Origin: Silurus meridionalis
Taxonomy: Eukaryota > Chordata > Actinopteri > Siluriformes > Siluridae
Length of the DNA stretch: 64,000 nucleotides
Assembly (NCBI RefSeq): GCF_014805685.1
Contig: NC_060896.1
Span: 14,854,889 to 14,918,888 of the forward strand
Reading direction: 5' to 3'
Shown: positions 22,120 through 43,000 of the stretch, in pieces
How positions within the stretch are numbered: the first letter of the stretch is position 1
Layout: each line of letters starts with the position of its first letter
The notes under the pieces: generated by a model
Told to the model about the DNA's origin: nothing
Databases searched by the model: none
Seen by the model: only the letters and a program-made list of their open reading frames with translations
Translations under genes and position numbers: made by a program

Positions 22120-22792
22120 CCTCCTCTAAGATGGCGACGCCGTTTACGTGTCTCATGCAGTCCACATACCCTCTATTATGTCCTACGATGTTAATTAATG
22201 AGCTCTTTTGGTAACTGTTTTATTCGCAGTTCACTCTGTTAATTATCTATTCACCACCTAAAAGAGTCTCATGCACGCATATTCTTCTGTGCTCTTTATT
22301 TACTTCACGTGTTGGCGCATTCTAATGACGTCACATACACAACATATAACTCTTATAATCACATCCTGCAGACCCTATATAACATATTGTAACAGTAACC
22401 ACCTTGCAGACTAAAGTAACTCGGTTGTATCATCTTTTATATAAATAAACCCTATCTTGGTCTATTAATTAAATAATTTGCATATATCATATTTAATATC
22501 AGGCACTTTGTAACCCAGTAAAGAACACTTCAGCCCGCTTTTCCAGCTAACGTTGGTATTCCTGTTTCCATGGTGTTAACGTAAAACTTGGCCCGGTGTC
22601 GTAAACCAGGAACTGACATACCTATGCCGGATGTAGTTTTACGGCAAAGTGTGGTGTTTTCGTTTTGCCTGTAATACAAACTCCTTCGTGGAGCACCCCT
22701 AACCATTTTGTTCATTTTTAATAATATACTAAAAACGTTGGTGCACGATAGCGTAGATTTGTAAAGTACATACTTTAGTTATCTAAGAAAGC
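22120..22792 (+). promoter_or_regulatory. Probable promoter/5' UTR region of nudt21
   Basis: Lies directly upstream of the nudt21 start codon. Contains AAGATGGCGACGCC (about 22129), close to the YY1 initiator-type site AAGATGGCGGC found in vertebrate housekeeping promoters; no TATA box stands out. The transcription start cannot be placed from sequence alone, and the site is rather far (about 660 bp) from the ATG. Confidence 0.35.
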
Positions 22793-30246
<7,454 letters not shown>

Positions 30247-30600
30247 TGGGCATGCAGTCCAGAAGGCTGTCTCTGTGAGTGCAGTCAAAGAATACATAGA
30301 CTGGAATAAGTGGCTCCTTTCTATGACCTGAAACCTGAAAAGATTTGGCTAGAGTCCAATCCAGTTTTGTAATTTTCATGTTTTTGTCCATTTAGGTTTT
30401 GTCATCACTGCATTGTAATTTTTAGATTTTAGTGTTGAATTACTTCTTCATTTACCAAAATAGCTACATTTTATGTTCAGTCACATGTGAATGCAATGGC
30501 TTTAGTCAATAAAATGTGATTCAAGATTTTTTTTTTTTTTTTAACTTTGACTTTGTTGTTCCGTTTTATAATAAATTTTCATTGTAAAAAACCAAAAAAG
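30247..30600 (+). terminator. nudt21 3' UTR and poly(A) signals
   Basis: AATAAA at 30508-30513, followed by a T-rich tract, and a second AATAAA at 30570-30575. TGTA (UGUA in RNA), the element bound by CFIm25 itself, occurs at 30368-30371 and 30414-30417 upstream of the first signal. The cleavage site is inferred. Confidence 0.65.
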
Positions 30601-32816
30601 AACTGATTTATCTGACTATTTAACTTGTGAGTCAAATTAGGGGTTGGTTTGTTTTCTTGTTTAAATTATATAATACTTTTCACCCACAAGTATTCTTTTA
30701 GTTCAAGAAAAAGTTTGTTGGGTGACCTGTTGGAGGGATGAGGAAACAAAAGGTCAGTTGTTTTTGGGAAAAAAGAAAATGAAAAAGATTTAAAGGCAAA
30801 TGTTTGATCTGCTACTTTTTATTCTAATTTATGCAGGAAATGAATGTATCTGTTGATCATGACTAAAAGTTCTAAACTAATCTTATGTTTGTGTAACACA
30901 TTATTAGCTTGTTCATTGCATTATTTTTAAAGAAAAAAAAAAAAGAAAAGCATAGAGACACTAATACATTTCTTTTCTTTGTCCTCAGCAAATGTAGTGT
31001 CCAATTCCACATAATGCCTTTTAATAATACTTTCAAGGGCGAGTGCATTCCTATTTGTTCTCCTTGTGTTTGGCAAGCATTTATTTGCTGTTCATAGCAC
31101 ATGCTTCAGCAGTCTAGTTTTATACCCAGGTAAATCTTTTAGGTTCAGAATGAATCACCAATACAACTGGGAAGTTCTTTATTAATTGTTTATGCAGATC
31201 TGATTAGTGGAACTGAATTTGAAATAGGGCTAGCTCTATGCTAAGGATCTTTGAGCATCCTTTGAGTAACAATACTGACTTGAACAATTTGTCAGCAATT
31301 CTTTAATTTACATCTTCTGACTTGAAAATGTACATGATTGGAACACAAATGACTGTTCCCTGGGAACCAAAACAATAGCTTTACATATAATGTGCTGTTT
31401 CAATAAGTTATAATAGGTCTTTCTTAATCTAAGGGTGTTTGGAAAATTGATTTAAAAAAAAAATCAATATAGACGGAAGCTAAAAAAAAAAATTTGATAA
31501 AATATGTAGGTAAAGGTACATAGTTTCAACAGCTCATGCAAAAATGTACTAAATGCCTCTTCACTTATTGGATCTTCTGACACACATTACACAACAAATT
31601 TATTTCAATTACTGATCTTTTTGAGTGAGTATTAAAATAATTCAGTGACAAGGAATCGTGCCAGAAATGTTTTATTTCAAGAAATAATGCTCGAATCCAA
31701 AATATCTTTCATTTCAGTAGGCATTAACCTGTATTGTCCAGTATTATGTGAACATGGGTCATATGACACAACACTACTGATACCAATTACATACAGTAAA
31801 AGAACAGTGTGAAAATATAAACAGCCCTGGATTTTTTTTCAACAGCCCTTTCATTAATGAATCATTGTATCAAATATGAATTCAGCAAGCATGAATCATA
31901 TTTGACCATTTTGATGCAATATGATACATCCATTAATTACAAGTGCAATTTGTCACATGAAAAAGAAAAATGTTTATAGTAAGAAAAATATTTTAGTAGA
32001 AAAAAAAACAAATGATGAAAACCTCTTACAGCTGAACAGTTGTAATAAACATAAAAAAACAATCCTTGCTATTTCTAATACAGTAACCATTCTTAGTGCA
32101 ATTATTATACCAGCCATGTTTTCAACAAATGTCAACACAGGTTTTTGTATGTTTTCATCTGCAAAATAGGCAGCAAAAATGTATTTTTATAATACTAAAT
32201 AATGAGGTTTGATCAAACTAAAAAATCAAACTTACACGGACATGTACCATAACTACTGAAATCAAGCATACTGTATATCATAGAATCTGATACCTCTGTT
32301 TCAATTACAGGTATATTGTTTGCTACAGAGTAGACAGATTTGTGCAAAAAATAAAAATAATTTTTTAAAGATTTTAACCAACCCAAATGTGAGGTCCACA
32401 CTAAAACTCCTTAAACTTCACACATTTATATAGACAAACAGATTTAGTAATATTTATTTCTAATATAATTCTATTGATATAAAATATAAATATAGTATGC
32501 TCCATCAAAATGAAAATATATAAATGTATATTTTCATTTAAATATAAAAGGGGGGAAAACCAGCTCCACAAGCAGTAACTGCAACACATAGTAAAGTGCA
32601 TTCAGATATGGATCACATTCTTGTACAGTAAAGCATATACCCATAATGACACCGGTGTGGTCACTTCAGCAAAGAAAAAACTCCCACAACTAATGAAATT
32701 AATTGGGCTAATGGAATTCTGCTTCCTAAAATACAAATTTGCCTAAGAATTCAACATGATCCTTTTGCATTATACTATTTATTATGAATTTCAAGATGGG
32801 TTTATAAATGCACTAA
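30601..32816. other. Intergenic, no feature recognised
   Basis: AT-rich; no exon or clear transposon found on either strand. Confidence 0.5.
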
Positions 32817-34090
32817 TTGCAACAAATGAGAACACCCTAAGTGGTAACAGCCGTACATTGATTCATCATGTTCATTTGTTTATCTTGTATTGGAGCAGTT
32901 AAAAATGGTGCATTGAGTACAATTGTCTTATACTAACCACTGTTGTTCAACATGGCACCTCACGGCAAATAACTCTCTGAGAATTTGAGAATAAGAATTG
33001 TTGCTCTCCACAAAGATGGCCAGGGGTGTAAGATCAGTTCACCCTGAAACTGAGTTACAGAACAGTGGCAAGGGTCATACAGAGGTTTTCTAAGATGGGT
33101 TCCACTCGGAACAGGCCTCACAAGGGTCCATCAAAGAGGTTGAGCCCTCGTGCTGTGTGTTAGGTGCAGAAGCTGGTTTCAAAAAACAAACACATGAGTG
33201 CTGCCAGCATTGCTTTAGAGGAAGGTCTGCTTGTCAGGGATCAGACCATACGGCGCACACTGCAACAAGTCGGTTTGCATGGCCGTCTTCCCAGAAAGGA
33301 AGCGTCTTCTGAAACTGGTTCACTAAAAAGCCGGCATACAGTGTGCTGAGGAAAACCCCTCCAAGAGCATGAATTACTGGAACCATGGCCTGTGGTCTGA
33401 TGAGATTAAGATAAACCTGTTTGGCTCAGATGGTGTCCAGCATGTGTGGCAACACCCTAGTGAGGAGTTCCAAGAAAATTGTGTTTTGCCTACAGTCATG
33501 CATGGTGGTGGTAGCATCATAGTCTGGGGCTGCATGAGAGCTGCTGGTACTGGAGAACTGGAGTACATAGGGGGAAACATAGATTCCAACATATACTGTG
33601 ACATTCTGAAGTATAACATGATGCCCACCCTTTAGAAAACTGGGCCAAACGGCAGTTTTCCGACATAATAACGACCCCAAACATCAAGATGACAACTGGC
33701 TTGCTGAGGAAGCTGAAGGTGAAGGTGATGGAGTGGCCAAAGAGAAATGCCATGCGTTTAACATCCAGCAGCTCCGTGATGTCATTATGGAGGAGTGGAA
33801 GAGTATTCCAGCAACAGGCAGTGCTGGATAACAGTGGTGCTCACACAAAATATTTGTGAAACTTTGGACAGAGTTTTGACGTTCACTTGTGGTGTACTCA
33901 CTTTTATTGGCAGTTATTTAGACAATAATGGCTGTATGTTGAGTTATTTTCAGAGGACAGTAAATCTTTACTGCTGTACAATCTGCACATTGACTACTCT
34001 AAAATATATCCAAGTATAATTTCTATAGTATTGCCCTTTCAGAAAAATGGTTGCTGAGATGTGGGGGTGTACTCACTTTTGTGAGATACT
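32817..34090 (+). mobile_element. Tc1-like transposon, decayed (sister of 1681-3429)
   Basis: Inner left repeat (AACACCCTAAGTGG near 32830) and both right repeats (GTGGTGTACTCACTTTTATT near 33890, GGGGTGTACTCACTTTTGTG at 34064-34083) are present; the outer left repeat is lost. Transposase on the plus strand: MSAASIALEEG and TIRRTLQQVGLHGRLPR (33164-33349), then NHGLWSDEIKINLFGSDGVQ and HGGGSIIVWGC (33369-33635), then in another frame NDPKH and MEWPKR-like sequence (about 33660-33745). Frameshifts abolish it. Confidence 0.85.
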
Positions 34091-34389
34091 TTATATGTAC
34101 TGGAAGTATATTGAAGAATACTTTCCCCTCAATGTATACCCTGTACAAATAAAAAAAAAGTGCAAATATTATTTTACCAGCAAAATGTAAAGAAGGTAAA
34201 ATAAAATATAAAGAAGATGGAAATCTAAGCTGTCCATGCACTCGCTAGATACATTTACACAAGATCTGTAAGAGAGCAAGAATGCTCATTACCTAAACCA
34301 AACTGTGTGTCTGTTTAGATTTGGCAATCTGCATTTCAGTAGGCATTGATTCAAATTAACTGAACTACTTTTTTGTAAATTCACCTATT

Positions 34390-34600
34390 TCTGAGCACAG
34401 GGTTGCTGTAAGACAGAGCATCCGCTGCCTGATTCCCTCCAGCCATTTACAGTGCTCTATGGACTACATGAACATTATTTGCAATTTTGCACCCCCTTGG
34501 TGTTCAATGTAGGACACCACCCTAGTATTGTCTGCCCACACTGATATGTATGTATGAGCCACATAGGGGTTGCTGAAAATGGCACTAGACACCCAGCTCA
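34390..34600 (-). pseudogene. DIRS-like RNase H fragment
   Basis: Minus-strand translation gives WADNTRVVSYIEHQGGAKL (about 34485-34545) and, after a frame change, GGNQAADALSYSN near 34420. These resemble the DNTxVVSYINxQGG and NxxADALSR motifs of DIRS-type RNase H. Isolated and broken; low certainty. Confidence 0.4.
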
Positions 34601-35283
34601 GCAGGCACACACATATGGTGATGTCGATCCTTGTTCTCCTCTTCCCTTCCCTTTTAGTATTTTTTTTCATGTGCCATACTCAAGTCTACTCTGGCTTTGG
34701 GTTTTTTTTTCTTTTTTTTTGTAATTTTGATTATTTTCTATAGGACTTCATGATGTATAATCAGGAACACCATCTGTCTTGTAACTTGCTGCTCTAGACT
34801 GTCTGCACTGCAGAAAATATAGATGAGGTACGCATACCCCTTAAACACTCTGGGTGCTAGAGAACAGGGAATGATTCTGAATAGGCATGTCTCTCCATTT
34901 ATGTCTGTGTTCCACAGGACTTAAGCACAATAATTCGCCCCATGCTCACAAAACGTTTCGTTTTTTGTTTTCTATTACACCTGCAAGATTCGGATAGATT
35001 TTTGACCCCTGTTTCTGGGAGTGGTGGTAGACACTGCTCAACCAAGGAAATTAGCAATTTCTTTACATTTTCCCAGGCATCAGTGGCAGTTAATGCTAAG
35101 TGGCTTTACCAATCTATGGCACTTGAACAAGCTAAACTTTCCTTCTTATTCATTTCTAACAGACCAAATGACTTGGAGTCTCTTGGCAAAGAAATGCTAT
35201 CTTAGAGGGTCAAAATCAATTAAACAATGTTGTTAGTAAAAGAAATGACAAGTGAATCATGTATGCTTTGGCAAAGCAGTGTG

Positions 35284-35415
35284 TCAGTTCTTTTTGGATT
35301 TGCCAACAATGCTTCGATCTGTTGTACTACTATCAAGACCAAGAGTCTCTATACTGGCATTGATTTCACCCCTATGGTTCTGGCATCTGCCATTGCAGCG
35401 ATAATATCTTGCACT
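35284..35415 (-). CDS. hsf4: Tentative terminal coding exon of hsf4
   Basis: After exon 36034-36099 (phase 0), a TTTGTGTTCTAG acceptor at 35416-35427 opens a 43-codon in-frame stretch (ends [18 protein letters not shown]) to a TGA at 35284-35286. It fits by phase and length, but I cannot confirm homology of this poorly conserved C-terminus. Confidence 0.45.
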   Translation of the reverse strand, partial: SARYYRCNGRCQNHRGEINASIETLGLDSSTTDRSIVGKSKKN

Positions 35416-38400
35416 CTAGAACACAAATATTATGTAAAACATTTAGGAAACTAGTACACCATGGAATAATTCACTAACTTAGGCTGATATACCACAAATT
35501 CAGTCAGAAAAAATACAGAAGGAAAAAGCCCTGACAGCCTGGAATGTAAGGAAATAGAACTGCACAAAATAGGCATCTTGAATTCTACTGAGTACAGGGA
35601 ATGCCATGAAAAAACATTTTGCAGATTCTTCCCTTCCCCAAACCAGGGCATCTTATTTTAACTCAGTGTTGCAACATATCCAGACAATGCTGTCACCTAG
35701 AATTAAAGCTTTTCAAAATAAAATGGTCTGAACAGCAGGTGATACCTGATGGTCTAGGAAGAGGAGCTAGTGCCAGATGCAATTTCAGGGTCTTACTGTT
35801 CCTTACATCCATCAGCATTGCACACTTCACTCTCCTGGCTCTGGAACACATACTGAGACATAGCAGCAGGGACAAGAATGTTGGCCAACTCCTACACATA
35901 CAGTACACAGATAGACAAGATGGTACAACTCACTAGCTGAATTCAGTAGGAACAGATTATTAAAATCATAGTATTTCATTCAGTTTTGAAGGCCAATATT
36001 GTAAGATCATCTAAATCAGAAAGAATCACTCACGGATTTAAGATTTGGATCCATCTCTGTAATGTTCCACTCATTCATGGGCATAGTAAAATTGATTGTC
36101 TATAAAAGAGTAAAGGTATTCAGGATTAAGCAAATTTTTTAATTTCACAGTAAAAAAAAAGGATTTATGTAAGAACATTATCATTTTGATTAAGCAAACT
36201 GAAAATGAAATTTCAACAATTAAATATTTTCAAAATGAAATTAGAATATTATGTAGTGTATTATTTGGTAGAATTTCTAAAATAATTAAAGTAAGTTTTG
36301 AGATATAAACTTTTTTGTTTATTTAAAGGTAGGATTGTTGTAAGAACGAATAAAAAAAACATGATTACTGAGTCATTGGACAAAAAAGCCCACTCTATCA
36401 TGCTGAGTCACCCTGACAATCCTGCAATAGTAACTCATGGTCATCTTTGTCAGTGGTGTCAGGGTGAAGTTGGTTGGAACTTTTATGCATGAATGCAGAA
36501 AGTGTCATCACGGCCAATTTTAGTCACAAAAGCAGACTATATTGTGGAAAAGGGAGATGGCAGCCAATCAGAAGAGAGTAAAATTAACAAGCATGCAATT
36601 TAGAGCTCATTAAAAACAGTCCCTCTAAAATATTTTAAAAAGTATTGGAACAGCAAGACAAGTACTTTACTTTTTTGCTATACGCTAAAGATATTTGGGC
36701 TTGAAATCAAAAGAAGAATGAGACGATATACTTGAACAACTAATCAGAAATATTGGAACATGTGACAGACAGATGTTTCTTGTTGCCCAGGTGTTAGATT
36801 AATTGCTTAAACTTATCCTGTAATGTCAACTTGGCAAAAAAAAAAACATAAAAGGAAAGAAACCAATGGTATATTAACAACCAGACATCAAACATGCAGG
36901 CGAAGGAAAACAGCAGTAGTTGATTGCAGAAATATTGAGTGCTGTGAAGAAAAAAAATCAGCCAAAACATCAACAGCTTAAAAGAAACATTCTGTCTACC
37001 AATTTTCAGAGAAATTTATTCAATATAATCGGGACGAATGTCATTATAGGTGGATAACTTAATACACACTGTGAACACCACAAAGTACTCCAACAGGGAA
37101 AAAACATGGAAAGCCAAGTCAATCACCAGACCTTAATTCAATTGGCATTTCACCTTCTGAAGACACAAATGAAGACAGAAACCTCCCAAAACAAACAACA
37201 GTTAAAGGAAGCTACAGTACAAGCCTGGAAAAGTACCACAAAAAAAGAATTAACACTTTAGTAATGTCAGTGAGTCACAGGCTTCATGCATGTTATTGCA
37301 AGCAAGAGATATACAACCAATTTTTTCTTTAAGACTATCTGGTCAAATAATTTTGCTGACCTACAAATGGGGTGGTCTTCCACCAAAGATGCTATGTTCT
37401 AGGTTTTAACACATACAGATATAAATATCAAGAAATGAAACATATCTAAAACAATGTCCTAGAAATAATGGTGGTCTTGCTGTTCCAATACTTTCAGAAC
37501 TGACTAAATAAAATATGTTAAAAAATATGCCTTAATTTGATCAAAAATAAAAAACATAAGTGATCAAAATATATCAATTTATTACATAGAAGGTGAGAAG
37601 AAATGATATTCATTTGATTTATATTTCTTTGTATCATTAATAGCTAGAGGTTTGCTGAAAGCCAGCAAATTAATAACAGGTTGTGGGATGCTTTGTACTT
37701 TTGTATCTTGGTTATACAATGTATTTTGTCTAGTATGCTAAAACTCATACACTCATACCTAGCATGTGTCAAGGCCAAACAGAACAGAGCACCATTGTCT
37801 GTATTTTAGTGTTTAGCTAGCAGGATAAAATGACCAGTAAACTGTAGTGAATGGCTAGCATAATATTTCCAAATAATACTTTTTTATCATTTAATAAGGT
37901 TTCATTTAAAATACTAGACTTAAAAAGCTGACTAATATTTTTTTTGCCTAGACACTGAAAGTTTTTGATTGCCAAATACCAAGAATGTAATGAGCTCAGC
38001 AAGCTTTGAGCAGTGTCACCAGTTAAAAATTTTAAGACCCAAAAAGTGGCGTTTGATTTTAAGTAATTAGTATGTTACCAATTACTTTTTATTTATGTGC
38101 CTGTATGTTGTACCTACATCCACATTAGACTCTATACACTGATGATGGTTTCTCAGGAGCAGCTGTAATTCTTCAAAGCTCATGTCCACATTTTCAACAG
38201 CTTCAGACGTTTCAGCCCTAACATACATGAAACACAATATTAGGTTGTACTTAATAATATACATTTATTAAAATCAAACATATTCATTTACTGCCTTAAC
38301 CTATCCATGGTCCTCTTTGCCCTCCTCTCTCCAGGGCCTGATCCTCTTCCTTCTAGGACTGATTGTACCATGGCCAAAGGGAGAACAGGTGGTTCATTAC

Positions 38401-39982
38401 ACAGACCACATGAAACATCCTCACTCCACCGGTGCACACCTGGACTGACTGGCTCTTCCTTAATAATCATTGGATATCTTTCCCTATATAAACAGGCAAT
38501 ATAGCAATGTATAATAATGCACTATTTATTTAACACAAAATAAGTAAATAAGATGACAAATGCAATGATATATGTTAGCTTCTTAAAATAAACAAACATT
38601 TTTCACACTTGAATTTTATCTAAGATTATATTCCAAAAGAGCAAATAAGTGTACCGTGTTTCCTCTATTTGAATAGCCATTGCAGTAGGCTGTGAGATGT
38701 CAGTTACATTGGAGATGATTGGTCCCACTGTCATTGTGTTGCTAGTGGAACAGGAGGCAGCCTCTGTGGAGGGCTGACAGTAAAAAAACTGTCAGTTGGC
38801 ATAGATCCATTATACTACATCCAATATTGGAAGCTTTATGGAAATTAGAGACAGTTTGTGAATTAAAAATTCATTTACGAGTGATATTTAAAGCATAAAC
38901 ATACAAGGACACTGTCATACTATATGAAGAGAAAGTATATTTCAAACAAATAGCACATTTTTGGTCACCCTTTTCCTATTATATCTAACAAGAGTGAGGA
39001 ACACTTGGATAGAATATTTGACATTCATCCCTTGTTAAGCTTTTTTTCTTAAGTTTGTGTATGTGGACTCAAAGGTCATTGCAAAAGAGGGACAGGTTTA
39101 TATTACTGTTCAGGCTTCTTTTCTGTGACCCTTACAGAAAGCTTGTCATTTAGATATTTTACAATTCATATAAAAAACCATGTTGTTTAGAAATTTTACC
39201 TATTACACTTTTAATTTATAAACCTGTGCCATCTGTCAAAATTATTATTATTTTAATTATGCTTACTAGTATGCAGGGATTTTGTAATTATTATACTTTT
39301 TTTAAAATAATAATTTACACATTATCACAAAAGGTATGGTTTTAAAAAAATCCTTTGAATATTCTCTATTGATCATACAGTACATGCATTTTACATTACC
39401 GAATGGATGTAGAAGGCCTCTTGTATGGACTCCATGGACTGGCCGTGGCTAAGCTTAGAGGTAGGAGGAGAGGTGGAGCCATCATCTAACATCAGAGGCC
39501 TTACGCAGATAATCAGGAACAACACAAAACATGGAAACATCTAATGTTATTATAGGTTTCATAATAGTAATAATATTTTGTTTCCTTGGCATGTTCATCA
39601 TCAAGTGTCTCTCAGATATTTGTTTTATATCAGCTTGAATTTACATATTTTTAGAACAAAGGTTAAAAAGTATTATTGTGAAGTGTTTTACTAGACCACG
39701 TCCTCCCTCTCACCTGATTCATTTTCACAGGTCACCCTAGCTGACGGTGCATCTCTTAATAGAGGGTAGAGGGTCATGTGCTGTGGTTCAGGGGGTTACT
39801 GTGTGGGTGTGGGCCATAGAGCTCAGTAGATCTGATTCAGCATTCAGCTCCATTCAGGTCAGCCAAACAAGTGAATTGTGTCACCTGACCAAATCCAGCT
39901 GAGCTGGCCATTTGCACAGCTGTGTATATTAGGCCTGTATGTGTTGATTTAATTTTTTTGTTGTCTTTTGGTGAATGTGTGC

Positions 39983-40036
<54 letters not shown>

Positions 40037-43000
40037 ATGGGCAAGTATCAGTCTTACATGAGAATGTTTACTCACAATTTTCTCTTAATCCCAACTGTGC
40101 TGGGGGTGCTCGCCTGCATCTGGCTAAACAGGAACTGAATCAGCTAATAATAAAACCAGAGAGTGATTCAAGCTTACTGAACTGCATCAAACACCCAAGT
40201 GTCCACATTCTTCATCTTATGTTGTTTTTTTACCTTGTTCATCACTTTCTGTTGCTGTGTGTGGTTCTGTCTCAGAGATACCACCTCCCTCCATAATACT
40301 TCATTCTGCCTACACAAACAGAGAGATATTCAGTTAATGCTTAAATAAATTCAGATTTATCACAGCTTTATTACAGTCCACTGCCAATTATGACACACAA
40401 GCCCATTGATCTACCTGAGGGTCCAGTACATGATCAATGCACATGACCTTCACTGCAACCAACTAAAAGGTCAGGAGAGTTCTATTCAAACAGCATGCAC
40501 AAAGCATAGGCTCAATGAATAGACAGCAAGAGTAGGTGAAGAATGATTGAATGTAGGTAAAGGGTCAAATCAAATCTTTTTGAGGTGAGAACTTATTTTG
40601 GTATTATAGAGGAAAGTGAAAACATTAATGCATTTAACTTATAGAAGTCTTCATTCTCCTGAAGAATTTCCCATAGATTAAATTCATTACTTCTAAATCA
40701 ATATAATTTGAAAAGATCAGTAAAAAAGCATTTTTCTTTCAACTTTTCTTTATTGGGGTTACAGTGGCAGCAAGCTGAGAAAGTGAACCCATACACCTCT
40801 ATCCCTGGTAACACATTCCAGTGGAATGTGATCCTGGGGAATCACAGTGTTTCCTTTTGAACTCTGAAAAATAGTATATTTAGTTAGTCCATGGGCTCCG
40901 TTCATTTCATTCATCCGTTCAAGGTCCAGGAACCGGAATCAGGGGCATCTTTGTATGGTGCCCAAAGCATCTCATCTAGCTCTTTTCAATTCAGAGAAAC
41001 AGAAGCTCTGTCCCAAGACTCTGATTGCTTAACTTCTCACCCTAATTTCTGCTGCCTCTTCTTGTAAAGTTATTCGTTCAGTTACATCTCATAACCATAG
41101 GTAAGGAAAGGGATTGTAGGCTGACTGGTAAATCTATAGTTTTGTCAGCAATCTGAGCTCCTGCTTCACCACTACAGATCACACATAAGAGCTAATTATA
41201 AATTTTAATCACATTCAATATGTGCGTAAAAAAAATTGCAAAACATTTGGGAAAAAAAGGTTTTTACTGTTTCATATCTTGCATCTGGCACTCCACATTC
41301 TCTTGTTGGCTGCGAAGCACCTGTATTTCATACAGAAGCTTGCTTAAGTCCTCCTGCCTGAATTTCGTCTCCTCACTTTTTACAATAGACACCTGGTAGA
41401 GAAAACACACAAAAAAAAAGAACGAACTAGAAGAATCTGCATGTCATACATAAAAATAAAAGCACAGTGACTATGTTCAACACTAATTTGTGTTTGTGTA
41501 TAGCCATGCATTAGTCATACCTTGCGTTTGATGTGTTCTAGCAGATGCTCATGACCTTGGAGAAAGTAGAGATGCTGAAACTCTGTATCATCTCTCTCCG
41601 GCTTCACCAGCCCACTCTGTTCTATATTCACCACCTTCCTGAAGCCATCTAAAACAATTTGATACATGCATACACATACATACATACATTTGGATGTGCA
41701 TAATACATGTTATTGTTCGTTTATTATAGGTTTGTGTAGCATATTTGCTACAGCTTGTGTAGTTAATAGAGATGTTTTTGTTTGTTTTATTATAAATACA
41801 ATAAGGGCAACTAAGAATGCTAATTTAAAATTCCTTCCAAAAATGCAACTCAAGTCAAGTCAAGAAGCTTTTATTGTCATTTCAACCATATATAGCTGAC
41901 GCAGTACACAGTGAAATGAAACAACGTTCCTCCTGAACCCTGGTGCTACATAGACAACATAGAGCTAACTACAACAGTTTGTAGTAATGAGGTGATGTAA
42001 TATGAGTGGTGCTGAAGACATGGATGTGTGAAGTGAGTATTATTGTGTCTGGGTTGTACAGATCAGTCACACAGTTGTGTGTGTGTGTGTGCGTGTGTGA
42101 GTTTCAGCTCAAATTCAGTTCAAATTATAGAAATTTTCACAGATTTTACAAAAAATGATGTATAGATTTCAGTTGCTATAATTTTTGTTGAAATACTTCA
42201 TTATGGTTATATTTATAGCTAAGTGCAATTTGACCTGTCAAGTGACAAATTGGTTCATTTCTGTTATGCTGTGTAAAAGTACATACACATGTTGAGTTGG
42301 CGCACGAAGCTGGCCATGTTGTTGTGCTTGAAGTATTTGGGTAGAACCTCTTTGGCGAATCTGCCTTGGTCAAACACATGGAAGCTGGTACCAGTCTATG
42401 TAGAAGACACCAAGCCAAAAAAAATGTGTGTATTAATTCATTACCTAAAATATTAATTTTAAATGATAATTTTCTAGGCAAATGTGATTTCATTTTATAT
42501 ACATTATAAATTTTAAATATTAGTTTTTAATCTACTGTAGTTTAAAATACATCATAGCTTGTTATTAAACTTCTAATATTACACTAATATTAAACAATAT
42601 ATGATTAGTTTTTTTACTTTAAATATGTTCAGTTGACAGACAGAGAAAACACAACATTTCTGCTACAGACACACTACGGTGAAAAAGAACAGATTTGTTT
42701 TCACTTTGAAGGTGTTGACAAGCAGTTCCCTACGATTTATAGGGTTATGTATGTTCATGGAATTATGAATAACGTGTATGAATTCTCAAGTATTTACAAA
42801 AGGATTGAACAGGCTTTATATTATGCTCTTCAAATGATCCTGAAAACGATTAGATTTAAAGAATATTAAAAAAATTAGCAAACTGGATTAATAGTAAAGC
42901 CTAAAAAACTTGTTAATGTTCCATTTATCCCTGGTTTCATTATGAGCCCAGTTAATTAATACAAATGCTCTAGTGAGCAGAGGCCCAACATGACTAACAC

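Noticed and set aside
22530..22715. Minus-strand ORF upstream of nudt21 as a divergent gene (for example ogfod1, head to head with NUDT21 in human)
   Set aside because: The peptide does not match any protein I know, and no further exons were found to the left.
34942..35205. Plus-strand ORF of 87 codons as an exon
   Set aside because: No recognisable protein and no supporting neighbouring exons.
39922..40296. 124-codon plus-strand ORF
   Set aside because: It crosses a (GT)n array and is the antisense shadow of hsf4 exons at 40076-40143 and 40234-40309.
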